From the NCBI RefSeq assembly GCF_002803075.1, contig NZ_NNBK01000020.1:62001-126000 (forward strand): a stretch of DNA of 64,000 bases, read 5' to 3'. The notes beneath the pieces are model-generated. The model ran no database searches. It was not told the origin of the DNA and saw only the letters and a program-made list of their open reading frames with translations. Shown piece by piece: positions 25,940-34,186 of the stretch. Origin of the DNA: Streptomyces sp. CB01373. GTDB lineage: Bacteria > Actinomycetota > Actinomycetes > Streptomycetales > Streptomycetaceae. A program made the translations under genes and the position numbers. How positions within the stretch are numbered: position 1 is the first letter of the stretch; every line of letters begins with the position of its first letter.

Positions 25940-26318
25940 GGGTGCCCGAGCCGTCCGGTGTGACCAGCCAGCGCAGCCTGCCGGTGACGCGTCCCGGGTA
26001 CGGGACGACGATCCAGGTGCCGAGCCCGGCGCCGCGGATACCGGTGCCGAGCCAGCGGGCCGCGGTGCCGGGCGGCACGAAGAAGCCCAGTCGCTCGTCC
26101 CCGAAGTCGGCCAGCACCGGCCCCGGCCGGTCGAGGAAGCGGGTCAGGACGTCCAGTGTCGGGTAGCCGAGCGCCCCGGGCAGGATCAGGACGTCCCAGG
26201 CCTTGCCCGCGGGCAGCAGGGCGACCCCCCGCGGGTTGCGTTCCCACTCCCAGCGGCAGGCCTCCGGGTCCGGCGCGACCGACGCCAGCCAGGCGACCTC
26301 CGTTTTCCCCCCAGTCAT
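25863..26318 (-). CDS. Small protein related to the N-terminal prim-pol domain, function unknown
   Basis: A 151-residue cytoplasmic protein beginning MTGGKTEVAWLASVAPDPEA, with WDVLILPGALGYPTLDVLTR and GTWIVVPYPGRVTGRLRWLV. The layout resembles the short Streptomyces proteins annotated as bifunctional DNA primase/polymerase N-terminal-like, but the catalytic acidic residues of prim-pol enzymes are not evident. The ATG follows directly on a long hairpin whose last arm contains GGGAGG, 8 nt from the start codon. If folded, the hairpin could hide the ribosome-binding site. The 3' end overlaps the convergent PAP2 gene by 77 bp. Confidence 0.7.
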   Translation of the reverse strand: MTGGKTEVAWLASVAPDPEACRWEWERNPRGVALLPAGKAWDVLILPGALGYPTLDVLTRFLDRPGPVLADFGDERLGFFVPPGTAARWLGTGIRGAGLGTWIVVPYPGRVTGRLRWLVTPDGSGTLTDPALLELAMHEAAAAVALEEEGR

Positions 26319-26390
26319 GAGAAGACCTCCCTCTCTTTCTCGTGGACGCGGGTCGCGTCACGAGGGAGAGAGGGAGGTCGCCCATCAGGC
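26316..26390. repeat. Hairpin repeat copy 1 (downstream of the chitinase gene)
   Basis: About 75 bp containing an imperfect stem: GACCTCCCTCTC pairs with GAGAGGGAGGTC, and an inner GACGCG/CGCGTC hairpin. A copy in the same orientation occurs at 28389-28457, beginning with the identical CATGAGAAGACCTCCCTCTC. It lies 46 nt after the chitinase stop codon and immediately before the ATG of the next gene, so it may serve as terminator, leader or both. Confidence 0.8.
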
Positions 26391-26435
26391 ATTACGCGGG
26401 TTACCGTCCCTCGATGGAGTGAACCGGCTCACGGG

Positions 26436-28295
26436 TCAGCGGCCGCGGCCGAAGTAGGCGTCGAAGGTGTTCTGGAACTGCCAGTTCCCGAACCGGTCCC
26501 AGTTGACCGACCACGTCATCAGTCCGCGCAGGGCCGGCCAGGTGCCGTGGGTGGTGTACGAGCCGCAGTTCGTCTTCCTGGTCAGGCAGTCCAGGGCCTT
26601 GGTGACCTCGGACGGGGCGACGTAGCCGTTGCCCGCGTTGACGGACGCCGGCATGCCGATGGCGACCTGGTCGGGTCGCAGCGGCGGGAAGACGTTCGAC
26701 GCGTCACCGGCCACCGGGAAGCCGGTCAGCAGCATGTCGGTCATGGCGATGTGGAAGTCCGCGCCGCCCATGGAGTGGTACTGGCCGTCCAGACCCATGA
26801 TCGGCCCCGAGTTGTAGTCCTGGACGTGGAGCAGGGTCAGGGCGTCGCGCAGGGCGTGGATCACCGGGAGGTAGGCGCCGCACCTCGGGTCCTGGCCGCC
26901 CCACTTGCCCGTGCCGTAGTACTGGTGGCCCATCTGCACGAAGAAGGTCTCCGGGGCCATGGTCAGGACGAACTTGGCGCCGTACTTCGCCTTCAGGGTC
27001 TTCAGGGCCGAGATCAGGTTGACGACCACGGGGGTGGTCGGGTTCCTGAAGTCCGTGTCGTTCGCGTTGAGGGACAGGGAGTGGCCCTCGAAGTCGATGT
27101 CGAGACCGTCGAGGCCGTAGGTGTCGATGATCTTCGAGACGGACGAGACGAACGTGTCCCTGGCCGCCGTCGTGGACAGCTGCACCTGGCCGTTCTGGCC
27201 GCCGATGGAGATCAGGATCTTCTTGCCTGCCGCCTGCTTGGCCTTGATGGCCGCCTTGAACTCGGCGTCGCTCTCGACGTTCGGGCACTCGGTGACCGGG
27301 CAGCGGTTGAAGCGGATGTCGCCCGAGGTGACCGACGTCGGCTCGCCGAAGGCCAGGTCGATGACGTCCCAGCTGTTGGGCACGTCGGCCATGCGGGTGT
27401 AGCCGGAGCCGTTGGCGAAGCTCGCGTGCAGATAGCCGACCAGGGCGTGCGCCGGGAGGCCGTCCGTGCCGCCGCCCGGGCCGCCCGCGTCCGCGTCCGT
27501 CTTCGCCGTCACCGTCGCCGACTTCGCGGACTCGCCCGCGGAGTTCACCGCCGCGACCTGGAAGCCGTACGAGGTCGAGGGCGTCAGGCCGGTGATCGTG
27601 GCGGACGTGCCGGTGACCGTCTGGGCCTTCGTGCCGTCGCGGTAGACCGCGTAGCCGGTGGCGTCGGAGACGGGGGACCAGGACAGGGCCACGCTGGTCG
27701 AGGTGACGGTGCCCGTCTTCAGGCCGGACGGCGCGGCGGGCGGCTGCTGGCCGGTGCTCCCGCCCGGTCCGGTGAGCGAGAGGTCGTCGGCGTAGTAGGC
27801 GCCCGTGCCGTACCAGCCGTGCGTGTAGACCGTGACCTTGGTGGTCTGCGCGCCGGTGCGGAAGGCGGTGGTGAGCTGCTGCCAGTCGGGGGCGGACTGG
27901 GTCCAGGTGGAGACGTCGGTGGTGCCGGTGCCGCTCGCGCCCAGGTAGACGTAGGAGCCGCGGACGTAACCGGTCAGCGTGTACTGGGAGTTCGGCTGGA
28001 CCGACACCGTCTGTGCGCACTGGGCGTTGTCGCTGCCGGCCGGGGTCGCCTGGAGCGCCGAACTACCGCTGCGGACAGGTGACTTCACCGTGGTCCCGGA
28101 GGATCCTGAGCAGGTCCAGCCGTCGAGGCCCGCCTCGAAGCCGCCGTTGCGCAGGACGTCCGCGTCGGCCGCTCGCGCGGTCGTCGTGAGCGCGGTGACG
28201 CCGGGCAGGGCGAGGAGGCCGGCCGTCAGCCCGGCGAGCACTCGGCGCTTGGCCGGTCCGGCTGGACCGGCCAGTCTCAGTATGTCGCGATCCAC
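26436..28295 (-). CDS. Secreted GH18 chitinase with CBM and fibronectin-III domains
   Basis: A 619-residue secreted enzyme. A signal peptide (1-42) ends at TARA. A carbohydrate-binding module (about 46-175, NGGFEAGLDGW...DDLSL) is followed by a fibronectin-III domain (about 187-265) and a GH18 barrel (about 283-619). The catalytic signature is DGLDIDFE at 396-403, with Glu403 as acid. It hydrolyses chitin to chitooligosaccharides outside the cell. GTG 28295 is chosen because GGAGG lies 5 nt upstream and the DasR-like promoter region lies farther upstream. A frame beginning at ATG 28391 would start upstream of the promoter. Expression is probably controlled by DasR and N-acetylglucosamine status. 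Confidence 0.93.
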   Translation of the reverse strand: MDRDILRLAGPAGPAKRRVLAGLTAGLLALPGVTALTTTARAADADVLRNGGFEAGLDGWTCSGSSGTTVKSPVRSGSSALQATPAGSDNAQCAQTVSVQPNSQYTLTGYVRGSYVYLGASGTGTTDVSTWTQSAPDWQQLTTAFRTGAQTTKVTVYTHGWYGTGAYYADDLSLTGPGGSTGQQPPAAPSGLKTGTVTSTSVALSWSPVSDATGYAVYRDGTKAQTVTGTSATITGLTPSTSYGFQVAAVNSAGESAKSATVTAKTDADAGGPGGGTDGLPAHALVGYLHASFANGSGYTRMADVPNSWDVIDLAFGEPTSVTSGDIRFNRCPVTECPNVESDAEFKAAIKAKQAAGKKILISIGGQNGQVQLSTTAARDTFVSSVSKIIDTYGLDGLDIDFEGHSLSLNANDTDFRNPTTPVVVNLISALKTLKAKYGAKFVLTMAPETFFVQMGHQYYGTGKWGGQDPRCGAYLPVIHALRDALTLLHVQDYNSGPIMGLDGQYHSMGGADFHIAMTDMLLTGFPVAGDASNVFPPLRPDQVAIGMPASVNAGNGYVAPSEVTKALDCLTRKTNCGSYTTHGTWPALRGLMTWSVNWDRFGNWQFQNTFDAYFGRGR

Positions 28296-28343
28296 AACTG
28301 CCTCCGGACATGGGGGGATTGGGGACGGTGGAGCGCGCCCAAT

Positions 28344-28369
28344 TTGGTCCAGACCAATTCGGTTGTCAA
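28344..28369 (-). promoter_or_regulatory. DasR-like operator within a TTGACA promoter of the chitinase gene
   Basis: TTGGTC-CA-GACCAA at 28344-28357 matches the GntR-type dre palindrome (consensus around TGGTCTAGACCA) used by DasR at chitinase genes. TTGACA on the minus strand occupies 28364-28369, so the palindrome sits between the -35 element and the expected -10. The chitinase start codon is about 50 nt downstream. Repression by DasR and induction by glucosamine phosphates is inferred from known Streptomyces chitinase promoters. Confidence 0.8.
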
Positions 28370-28388
28370 GACCTGTGGCGTCGGCGGG

Positions 28389-28457
28389 CATGAGAAGACC
28401 TCCCTCTCCCGTGGACGCGTGGCGCGTCGTGAGGGAAAGGGAGGTCTCCTCTCAGGC
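28389..28457. repeat. Hairpin repeat copy 2 (upstream of the chitinase gene)
   Basis: About 69 bp, same orientation as the copy at 26316-26390. The outer stem TGAGAAGACCTCCCT pairs with AGGGAGGTCTCCTCTCA apart from a small bulge; inner arms GACGCG and CGCGTC are also present. It lies about 70 nt beyond the stop of the flavin oxidoreductase gene on the minus strand and could terminate that transcript. Confidence 0.8.
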
Positions 28458-28527
28458 CTCGGGCTCGGGGTTCGAGCCTCGGATCTCAGGCCTCAGGCCT
28501 CGGGTCTCGGGTCTCGGGTCTCGGGTC

Positions 28528-29955
28528 TCAGCTGTCGAAGCCCAGCCCGAGGCGGTCCATCGTCCGCAGCCACAGGTTGCGCCGGCCCCCGTGCTCGTCG
28601 GCGCGGGCCAGGGACCACTTGGTGAGCGCGATGCCGGTCCAGGCGAACGGCTCGGGCGGGAACGGCAGAGGCTTCTTGCGGACCATCTCCAGCTCGGTGC
28701 GCTCGGTCCGCTCACCCGCCAGCAGGTCGAGCATCACCTCGGCGCCGAAGCGGGTCGCGCCCACGCCGAGGCCCGTGTAGCCGGCCGCGTAGGCGACCTT
28801 CCCCTGGTGGGCGGTGCCGAAGAACGCCGAGAAACGCGAGCAGGTGTCGATCGCCCCGCCCCAGGCGTGGGTGAAGCGGACGCCCTCGAGCTGCGGGAAG
28901 CAGGTGAAGAAGTGGCCGGCCAGCTTGGCGTAGGTCTCGGGACGGTCGTCGTACTCCGCGCGCACCCGGCCGCCGTACGGGTAGATCGCGTCGTAGCCGC
29001 CCCACAGGATGCGGTTGTCGGCCGACAGCCGGAAATAGTGGAACTGGTTCGCCTCGTCCCCGAGTCCCTGGCGGTTCTTCCAGCCGATCGACGCCATCCG
29101 CTCGGCGCTGAGCGGCTCGGTCATCAGGGCGTAGTCGTAGACCGGGACGGTGTACGAGCGCACCCGCTTGACCAGGCTGGGGAAGACGTTGGTGCCGAGC
29201 GCGACCCGGCGGGCCCTGATCCGGCCGTAGGGCGTGCGCACGGACATCCCGGCGCCGTACGGCCTCAGGGTCAGGGCGGGGGTGCGCTCGTAGACGCGCA
29301 CGCCGAGGCGCACGCACGCCTGCTTCAGGCCCCAGGCGAGCTTGGCCGGGTGGAGCATGGCGACGCCCCGGCGGTCCCACAGGCCGGCCTCGAAAGTCGG
29401 CGAGGCGACCTGCTCGCGCACCGCGTCACGGTCGAGGAACTCCTGGCCCTCGGCCAGGCCCTGCTGCCGCATCTCCTCGTACCAGTCCTTCAGTTCGCTG
29501 GCCTGGTACGGCTCGGTGGCGACGTCGAGTTCGCCGGTGCGCTCGAACTCGCAGTCGATGGAGTGGCGGGCGACCGTCTCCTCGATGGCGTCGAGGTTGC
29601 GGGCGCCCAGCTCCTCCAGCTTGTGGATCTCCTCCGGCCAGCGGGCCAGTCCGTTGGCCAGTCCGTGGGTGAGGGAGGCGGCGCAGAAGCCGCCGTTGCG
29701 GCCGGAGGCGGCCCAGCCCACCTCGCGGCCCTCCACCAGCACCACGTCCGTGTCGGGGTCGCGCTCCTTGGCGATCAGCGCGGTCCACAGTCCGCTGTAA
29801 CCACCCCCGACCACCAGCAGGTCGCAGGTCTCGGCACCGGTCAGCGCCGGCTCCGGGCGGGGCCTGCCGGGGTCGTCCAGCCAGTACGGGACCGGCTGGG
29901 CCTCGGAGAGGGATGTGGTCCAGTCGTTTTCACGGCTCATGGCGCTACGGGCCAT
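28528..29955 (-). CDS. FAD-dependent oxidoreductase, gamma-glutamylputrescine oxidase-like (PuuB family)
   Basis: A 475-residue DAO-family flavoenzyme. The FAD-binding Rossmann motif is LLVVGGGYSGLWTAL (about 46-60), followed by GREVGWAASGRNGGFC, the flavin-attachment-like segment of the PuuB/OrdL group, and a C-terminal GYTGLGVGATRFGAEV. PuuB oxidises gamma-glutamylputrescine to the aldehyde with H2O2 release. It is the last gene of a potABCD-oxidase operon (50 nt after the second permease), which supports a polyamine substrate. ATG 29955 has TAGGGAG upstream; ATG 29940 is an alternative. The partner gamma-glutamylpolyamine synthetase is not in the window. Confidence 0.88.
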   Translation of the reverse strand: MARSAMSRENDWTTSLSEAQPVPYWLDDPGRPRPEPALTGAETCDLLVVGGGYSGLWTALIAKERDPDTDVVLVEGREVGWAASGRNGGFCAASLTHGLANGLARWPEEIHKLEELGARNLDAIEETVARHSIDCEFERTGELDVATEPYQASELKDWYEEMRQQGLAEGQEFLDRDAVREQVASPTFEAGLWDRRGVAMLHPAKLAWGLKQACVRLGVRVYERTPALTLRPYGAGMSVRTPYGRIRARRVALGTNVFPSLVKRVRSYTVPVYDYALMTEPLSAERMASIGWKNRQGLGDEANQFHYFRLSADNRILWGGYDAIYPYGGRVRAEYDDRPETYAKLAGHFFTCFPQLEGVRFTHAWGGAIDTCSRFSAFFGTAHQGKVAYAAGYTGLGVGATRFGAEVMLDLLAGERTERTELEMVRKKPLPFPPEPFAWTGIALTKWSLARADEHGGRRNLWLRTMDRLGLGFDS

Positions 29956-30004
29956 GATTTCAACTCCCTACAGAGTCAATTTCGCTGGTGCGGTGGGGCG
30001 GGTG

Positions 30005-30805
30005 TCAGGCCTTCTGCCTGGCCCGGCGGTTGCCGATGGCCATGGAGACCAGGACGAGCAGCACGGCGATGACGAACATGGCCGTACCGATGACGTTGAT
30101 CTGGACGGGTGTGCCGCGCTGTGCCGAGCCCCAGACGAACATCGGGAAGGTCACGGTCGAGCCCGCGTTGAAGTTCGTGATGATGAAGTCGTCGAACGAC
30201 AAGGCGAAGGCGAGCATCGCGCCCGCGGCGATACCGGGGGCCGCGATCGGCAGGGTGACCCGGAGGAAGGTCTGCACCGGTCCGGCGTACAGGTCCTGCG
30301 CGGCCTGCTCCAGCCTCGGGTCCATCGACATCACGCGCGCCTTGACGGCGACGACGACGAAGCTGAGGCAGAACATGATGTGCGAGATCAGGATGGTCCA
30401 GAAGCCGAGCTGCGCGCCCATGTTGAGGAACAGGGTGAGCAGCGAGGCCGCCATGACCACCTCGGGCATCGCCATCGGCAGGAAGATCAGCGAGCTCACG
30501 GTGCCCCGCGCGCGGAAGCGGTAGCGGACCAGCGCGAAGGCGATCATCGTGCCGAGGGCGGTGGCGCCGATCGTGGCCCAGACGGCGATCTGGAGGCTGA
30601 TCGACAGTGATCCGCACATGTCGGCGACACCGCACGGGTCCTTCCAGGCGTCCATGGAAAACGCCTGCCACTGGTAGTTGAAGCGGCCCTTCGGCTTGTT
30701 GAAGGAGAAAACCGTGACGATGACGTTCGGCAGGAGCAGGTATCCGAGCGTCAGCAGTCCGGCGAGGACGACGAGGTGGCGCTTGAGCCAGTTGACGAAG
30801 GCCAT
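30005..30805 (-). CDS. potC: Polyamine ABC transporter permease (PotC type)
   Basis: A 266-residue inner-membrane permease with six hydrophobic segments. The PotC-like start HLVVLAGLLTLGYLLLPNVI is followed by VTVFSFNKPKG, and the coupling loop reads EQAAQDLYAGPVQTFLRVTL. The segment LAFALSFDDFIITNFNAG is characteristic of PotC. It forms the channel with PotB and is driven by PotA. The start codon ATG 30805 directly follows the TAA of the preceding permease gene (TAAATG), so the pair is translationally coupled. Confidence 0.93.
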   Translation of the reverse strand: MAFVNWLKRHLVVLAGLLTLGYLLLPNVIVTVFSFNKPKGRFNYQWQAFSMDAWKDPCGVADMCGSLSISLQIAVWATIGATALGTMIAFALVRYRFRARGTVSSLIFLPMAMPEVVMAASLLTLFLNMGAQLGFWTILISHIMFCLSFVVVAVKARVMSMDPRLEQAAQDLYAGPVQTFLRVTLPIAAPGIAAGAMLAFALSFDDFIITNFNAGSTVTFPMFVWGSAQRGTPVQINVIGTAMFVIAVLLVLVSMAIGNRRARQKA

Positions 30806-31729
30806 TTAAACCAGATCCTCCGTGCCGGACTTGCGGATGTAGATGGTGATCATGGCGAGGATCGCGGCCATGAGGATGAAGGACAGGGCCGCCGCCGTCG
30901 GATAGTCCAGGATCCTCAGGAACTGCGTCTGGATGACGTTGCCGACCATGCGGGTGTCGGTGGAGCCGAGCAGGTCCGCGTTGACGTAGTCGCCGGCCGC
31001 CGGGATGAAGGTCAGCAGCGTGCCGGAGACCACGCCCGGCATCGACAGCGGGAAGGTGACCTTGCGGAAGGTGGTGAACGGCCGGGCGTACAGGTCGCCC
31101 GCCGCCTCGTGCAGCCGCCCGTCGATGCGCTCCAGCGAGGTGTACAGCGGAAGGATCATGAACGGCAGGAAGTTGTACGTCAGACCGCACACCACCGCCA
31201 TCGGGGTGGCGAGCACCCGGTCGCCGGCGGTCCAGCCGAGCCAGTTGGTGACGTCCAGGACGTGCAGCGCGTTGAGGGCGCCCACGACCGGGCCGCCGTC
31301 GGCGAGGATCGTCTTCCAGGCCAGGGTCCGGATCAGGAAGCTGGTGAAGAACGGCGCGATCACCAGGATCATGATCAGGTTGCGCCAGCGGCCCGCGCGG
31401 AAGGCGATGAGATACGCCAGCGGGTAGCCGAGCAACAGGCACAGGATCGTCGCGGAGGCCGCGTACAGGACCGAGCGGACGAACTGCGGCCAGTACTGGG
31501 ACAGCGCGTCCCAGTAGGTCGCGAAGTGCCAGGTGACCTCGTAGCCGTGCTCCAGGGAGCCGGTCTGCACGGACGTGGACGCCTGGTAGATCATCGGCAG
31601 CGCGAAGAAGACGACCAGCCACAGCATGCCGGGCAGCAGCAGCCAGTACGGCGTGAGGCGGCCCCGCCTGCGCGGCGGTCTCGTCTGCTGGGCGGCGGGC
31701 GGCGAGGGCGCCTCGGTGACGGCGGCCAT
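30806..31729 (-). CDS. potB: Polyamine ABC transporter permease (PotB type)
   Basis: A 307-residue permease. A Pro/Arg-rich tail (1-25) precedes YWLLLPGMLWLVVFFALPMI; further segments include FVRSVLYAASATILCLLLGY and APFFTSFLIRTLAWKTIL, a typical PotB stretch. The coupling loop is EAAGDLYARPFTTFRKVTFP. The ATG shares its A with the TGA of potA (TGATG, 31727-31731). The operon order potD-potA-potB-potC-oxidase is complete and closely spaced, so a functional importer is likely. Confidence 0.93.
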   Translation of the reverse strand: MAAVTEAPSPPAAQQTRPPRRRGRLTPYWLLLPGMLWLVVFFALPMIYQASTSVQTGSLEHGYEVTWHFATYWDALSQYWPQFVRSVLYAASATILCLLLGYPLAYLIAFRAGRWRNLIMILVIAPFFTSFLIRTLAWKTILADGGPVVGALNALHVLDVTNWLGWTAGDRVLATPMAVVCGLTYNFLPFMILPLYTSLERIDGRLHEAAGDLYARPFTTFRKVTFPLSMPGVVSGTLLTFIPAAGDYVNADLLGSTDTRMVGNVIQTQFLRILDYPTAAALSFILMAAILAMITIYIRKSGTEDLV

Positions 31730-32883
31730 CAGGCTGCGTCCTCCTCGACACTCTCGACGCCCGCGTCGATGTCCTGCGTGGCGTCCAGACCGAAGGTGTG
31801 GGCCGGGTTCCAGTGCAGGACGACCTCGGCGCCGGGCACCAGGCGGGCGTCGCGGTCGATGTTCTGGGCGTAGACCTCGAAGCCGGGGCAGACGGGGCTG
31901 TCGATCACGTACTGCGTGGAGACGCCGATGAAGCTCGACTCGGAGATCCGGCCGGTGATGCGGTTGCGGCCGTCGGGTATCTCGCCCGCGTCGTCGGCGT
32001 GGGTCAGCGATATCTTCTCCGGGCGGACGCCCACGAGCACCTTTCCGCCGGTCGCCGCCGGGGCGGAACATCGTGCCTGGGGCAGCGAGAGCTTGCCGCC
32101 GCCCGCCTTCAGGACGACCTCCTCGCCGCTGCGGGAGTCGACCTCGGCCTCTATCAAGTTGGAGGTGCCGAGGAAGTTCGCGACGAACGTGGTCTGCGGG
32201 TTCTCGTAGAGGTCGGTGGGCGAACCGAGCTGCTCCACCCGTCCGCCGTTCATCACGGCGACCGTGTCGGCCATGGTCATGGCCTCCTCCTGGTCGTGCG
32301 TGACGTGGATGAAGGTGATGCCGACCTCGGTCTGGATGCGCTTGAGCTCCAGCTGCATCTGCCGGCGCAGCTTCAGGTCCAGGGCGCCGAGCGGCTCGTC
32401 CAGCAGCAGCACCTTGGGGTGGTTGATCAGCGCGCGGGCGACCGCGACGCGCTGCTGCTGGCCGCCGGAGAGCTGGTGCGGCTTCTTGCGGGCCTGCTCG
32501 CCCAGCTGCACGAGGTCGAGCATCTCCTCGACCTGCTTCTTCACCGACTTGATGCCGCGCCGGCGCAGACCGAAGGCGACGTTCTCGAAGATGTCGAGGT
32601 GCGGGAAGAGGGCGTAGGACTGGAAGACCGTGTTCACCGGGCGTTTGTACGGCGGCAGGTGCGTCACGTCCTGGTCGCCGAGGTGCACGGTGCCCTGCGT
32701 GGGCTCCTCCAGACCCGCGATCATGCGCAGGGTGGTGGTCTTGCCGCAGCCGGAGGCACCGAGCAGGGCGAAGAAGGATCCCTGCGGCACGGTCAGGTCC
32801 AGCGGGTGCACGGCGGTGAAGGCGCCGTAGCGCTTGCCGATCTGGGAGAGGCGGACGTCGCCGCTGTTGTCTTTCGTCGTCAT
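31729..32883 (-). CDS. potA: Polyamine ABC transporter ATP-binding protein (PotA type)
   Basis: A 384-residue ABC ATPase. Walker A is GASGCGKT (42-49), the Q-loop is FQSYALF, the signature LSGGQQQR, Walker B VLLLDEP and the H-loop VTHD. The C-terminal about 120 residues form a TOBE-type regulatory domain (VGVRPEKISL). It hydrolyses ATP to energise uptake of putrescine or spermidine through PotB/PotC. ATG 32883 lies 5 nt after the stop of the binding-protein gene. All catalytic motifs are intact. Confidence 0.95.
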   Translation of the reverse strand: MTTKDNSGDVRLSQIGKRYGAFTAVHPLDLTVPQGSFFALLGASGCGKTTTLRMIAGLEEPTQGTVHLGDQDVTHLPPYKRPVNTVFQSYALFPHLDIFENVAFGLRRRGIKSVKKQVEEMLDLVQLGEQARKKPHQLSGGQQQRVAVARALINHPKVLLLDEPLGALDLKLRRQMQLELKRIQTEVGITFIHVTHDQEEAMTMADTVAVMNGGRVEQLGSPTDLYENPQTTFVANFLGTSNLIEAEVDSRSGEEVVLKAGGGKLSLPQARCSAPAATGGKVLVGVRPEKISLTHADDAGEIPDGRNRITGRISESSFIGVSTQYVIDSPVCPGFEVYAQNIDRDARLVPGAEVVLHWNPAHTFGLDATQDIDAGVESVEEDAA

Positions 32884-32888
32884 TCTCG

Positions 32889-34136
32889 TCACGCCCCTGT
32901 GAGCTTCGCGAACTTCGCTTCGTAGGCCGCCTCTTCCTTGTCGCTCAGGGCGCGGAAGGAGTGGGCCTTGGCCACCATGTCCTTGGTGGGGATGATCAGC
33001 GGGTTCTCCGCCGCCGCCTTGTCGATCTTGGCAAGTTCCTCCTTCGCCCCGTCGACGGGGCTCATGAAGGCGACGTAGGCGGAGAGTTGCGCGGCCTGCC
33101 TCGGCTGGAAGTAGAAGTCGATCAGCCGCTCGGCGTTGGCCTTGTGCCGGGCCTTGTTCGGGATCAGCAGGTTGTCGGTGGACGTGAGCCAGCCGGCGTC
33201 CGGGATGACGTAGTCGACGTCGGCGCTGTCCTCCTGGAGCTGGACGATGTCCCCGCCCCAGGCGACGCAGGCGGCGATGTCGCCCTTGGTCAGGTCGGAG
33301 GTGTAGTCGTTGCCGGTGAAGCGCCGGATCTGCCCCTTGTCGACGGCCTTCTGGAGGCGGGCGATCGCCGCGTCGAAGTCGTCGTCGGTGAACTTGGCCG
33401 GGTCCTTGCCCATGTCGAGCAGGGTCATGCCCATGGTGTCCCGCATCTCGGACAGGAACGAGACCCGGCCCTTGAGCTTGGGGTTGTCCAGCAGGTCGGA
33501 GACCGACTTGACCTCGATGCCGTCGAGCGCCTTCTTGTTGTAGGCGACGACGGTCGACACACCCTGCCACGCGTAGGAGTAGGCGCGCCCCGGGTCCCAG
33601 TCCGGACTGCGGTACTGCTCGGACAGGTTGGCGAAGGCGTGCGGCAGGTTCGCCGAGTCCAGCTTCTGCACCCAGCCCAGGCGGATCAGCCGTGCGGCCA
33701 GCCAGTCGGTGACGACGATGAGGTCGCGGCCGGTGTCCTGGCCGGCGGCGAGCTGCGGCTTGACCTTCCCGAAGAACTCGTTGTTGTCGTTGACGTCCTC
33801 GGTGTACTTGACCTTGATGCCGGTCTGCCGGGTGAACTCGTCGAGCGTGGGGTGCTGCTTGCCGCTCTTGTCCACGTCGATGTACACGGGCCAGTTGGAG
33901 AAGTTCACGACCTTCTCCTTGGCCGAGTGGTCCTCGGCGGAGGTGCCGCCCTGTGCCTGGCCGGCCGGGGGGATCCCGCAGGCGCTCAGCGCCCCGAGTC
34001 CCCCGACCGTGAGCGCGCCGCCCGCTGAGGCGCGCAGCAGCGAACGGCGGCTGAAAGCGGCCCTGCCGTCGCGGAAGCTGCGCCGCACGGCGGCCAGCTG
34101 GGCCGGGGTGAGGCGGTCGGGCTCGTACTGCTCCAT
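32889..34136 (-). CDS. potD: Polyamine-binding lipoprotein (PotD type)
   Basis: A 415-residue exported lipoprotein. A 27-residue cytoplasmic lead is followed by SRRSLLR (twin Arg 30-31) and the lipobox LSAC with Cys53, suggesting Tat export. The mature part opens VVNFSNWPVYIDVD, the PotD/PotF start in which Trp contacts the polyamine, and continues with DVNDNNEFFGKV and DLIVVTDWLAARLI. It captures polyamines for PotABC. It is the first gene of the transport operon, 50 nt downstream of the aldehyde dehydrogenase gene in the same direction, so the dehydrogenase may be part of the same transcript. Confidence 0.94.
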   Translation of the reverse strand: MEQYEPDRLTPAQLAAVRRSFRDGRAAFSRRSLLRASAGGALTVGGLGALSACGIPPAGQAQGGTSAEDHSAKEKVVNFSNWPVYIDVDKSGKQHPTLDEFTRQTGIKVKYTEDVNDNNEFFGKVKPQLAAGQDTGRDLIVVTDWLAARLIRLGWVQKLDSANLPHAFANLSEQYRSPDWDPGRAYSYAWQGVSTVVAYNKKALDGIEVKSVSDLLDNPKLKGRVSFLSEMRDTMGMTLLDMGKDPAKFTDDDFDAAIARLQKAVDKGQIRRFTGNDYTSDLTKGDIAACVAWGGDIVQLQEDSADVDYVIPDAGWLTSTDNLLIPNKARHKANAERLIDFYFQPRQAAQLSAYVAFMSPVDGAKEELAKIDKAAAENPLIIPTKDMVAKAHSFRALSDKEEAAYEAKFAKLTGA

Positions 34137-34186
34137 GCGCGTGGTGCCCTTTCGGGAAGGTGGCCTGGTTCGAGGCCTGGTCGTTG

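Noticed and set aside
28296..28391. Longer chitinase start at ATG 28391
   Set aside because: It would place the start codon upstream of the TTGACA/DasR-like promoter; the extra 32 residues are polar and precede a good signal peptide with its own GGAGG-GTG start.
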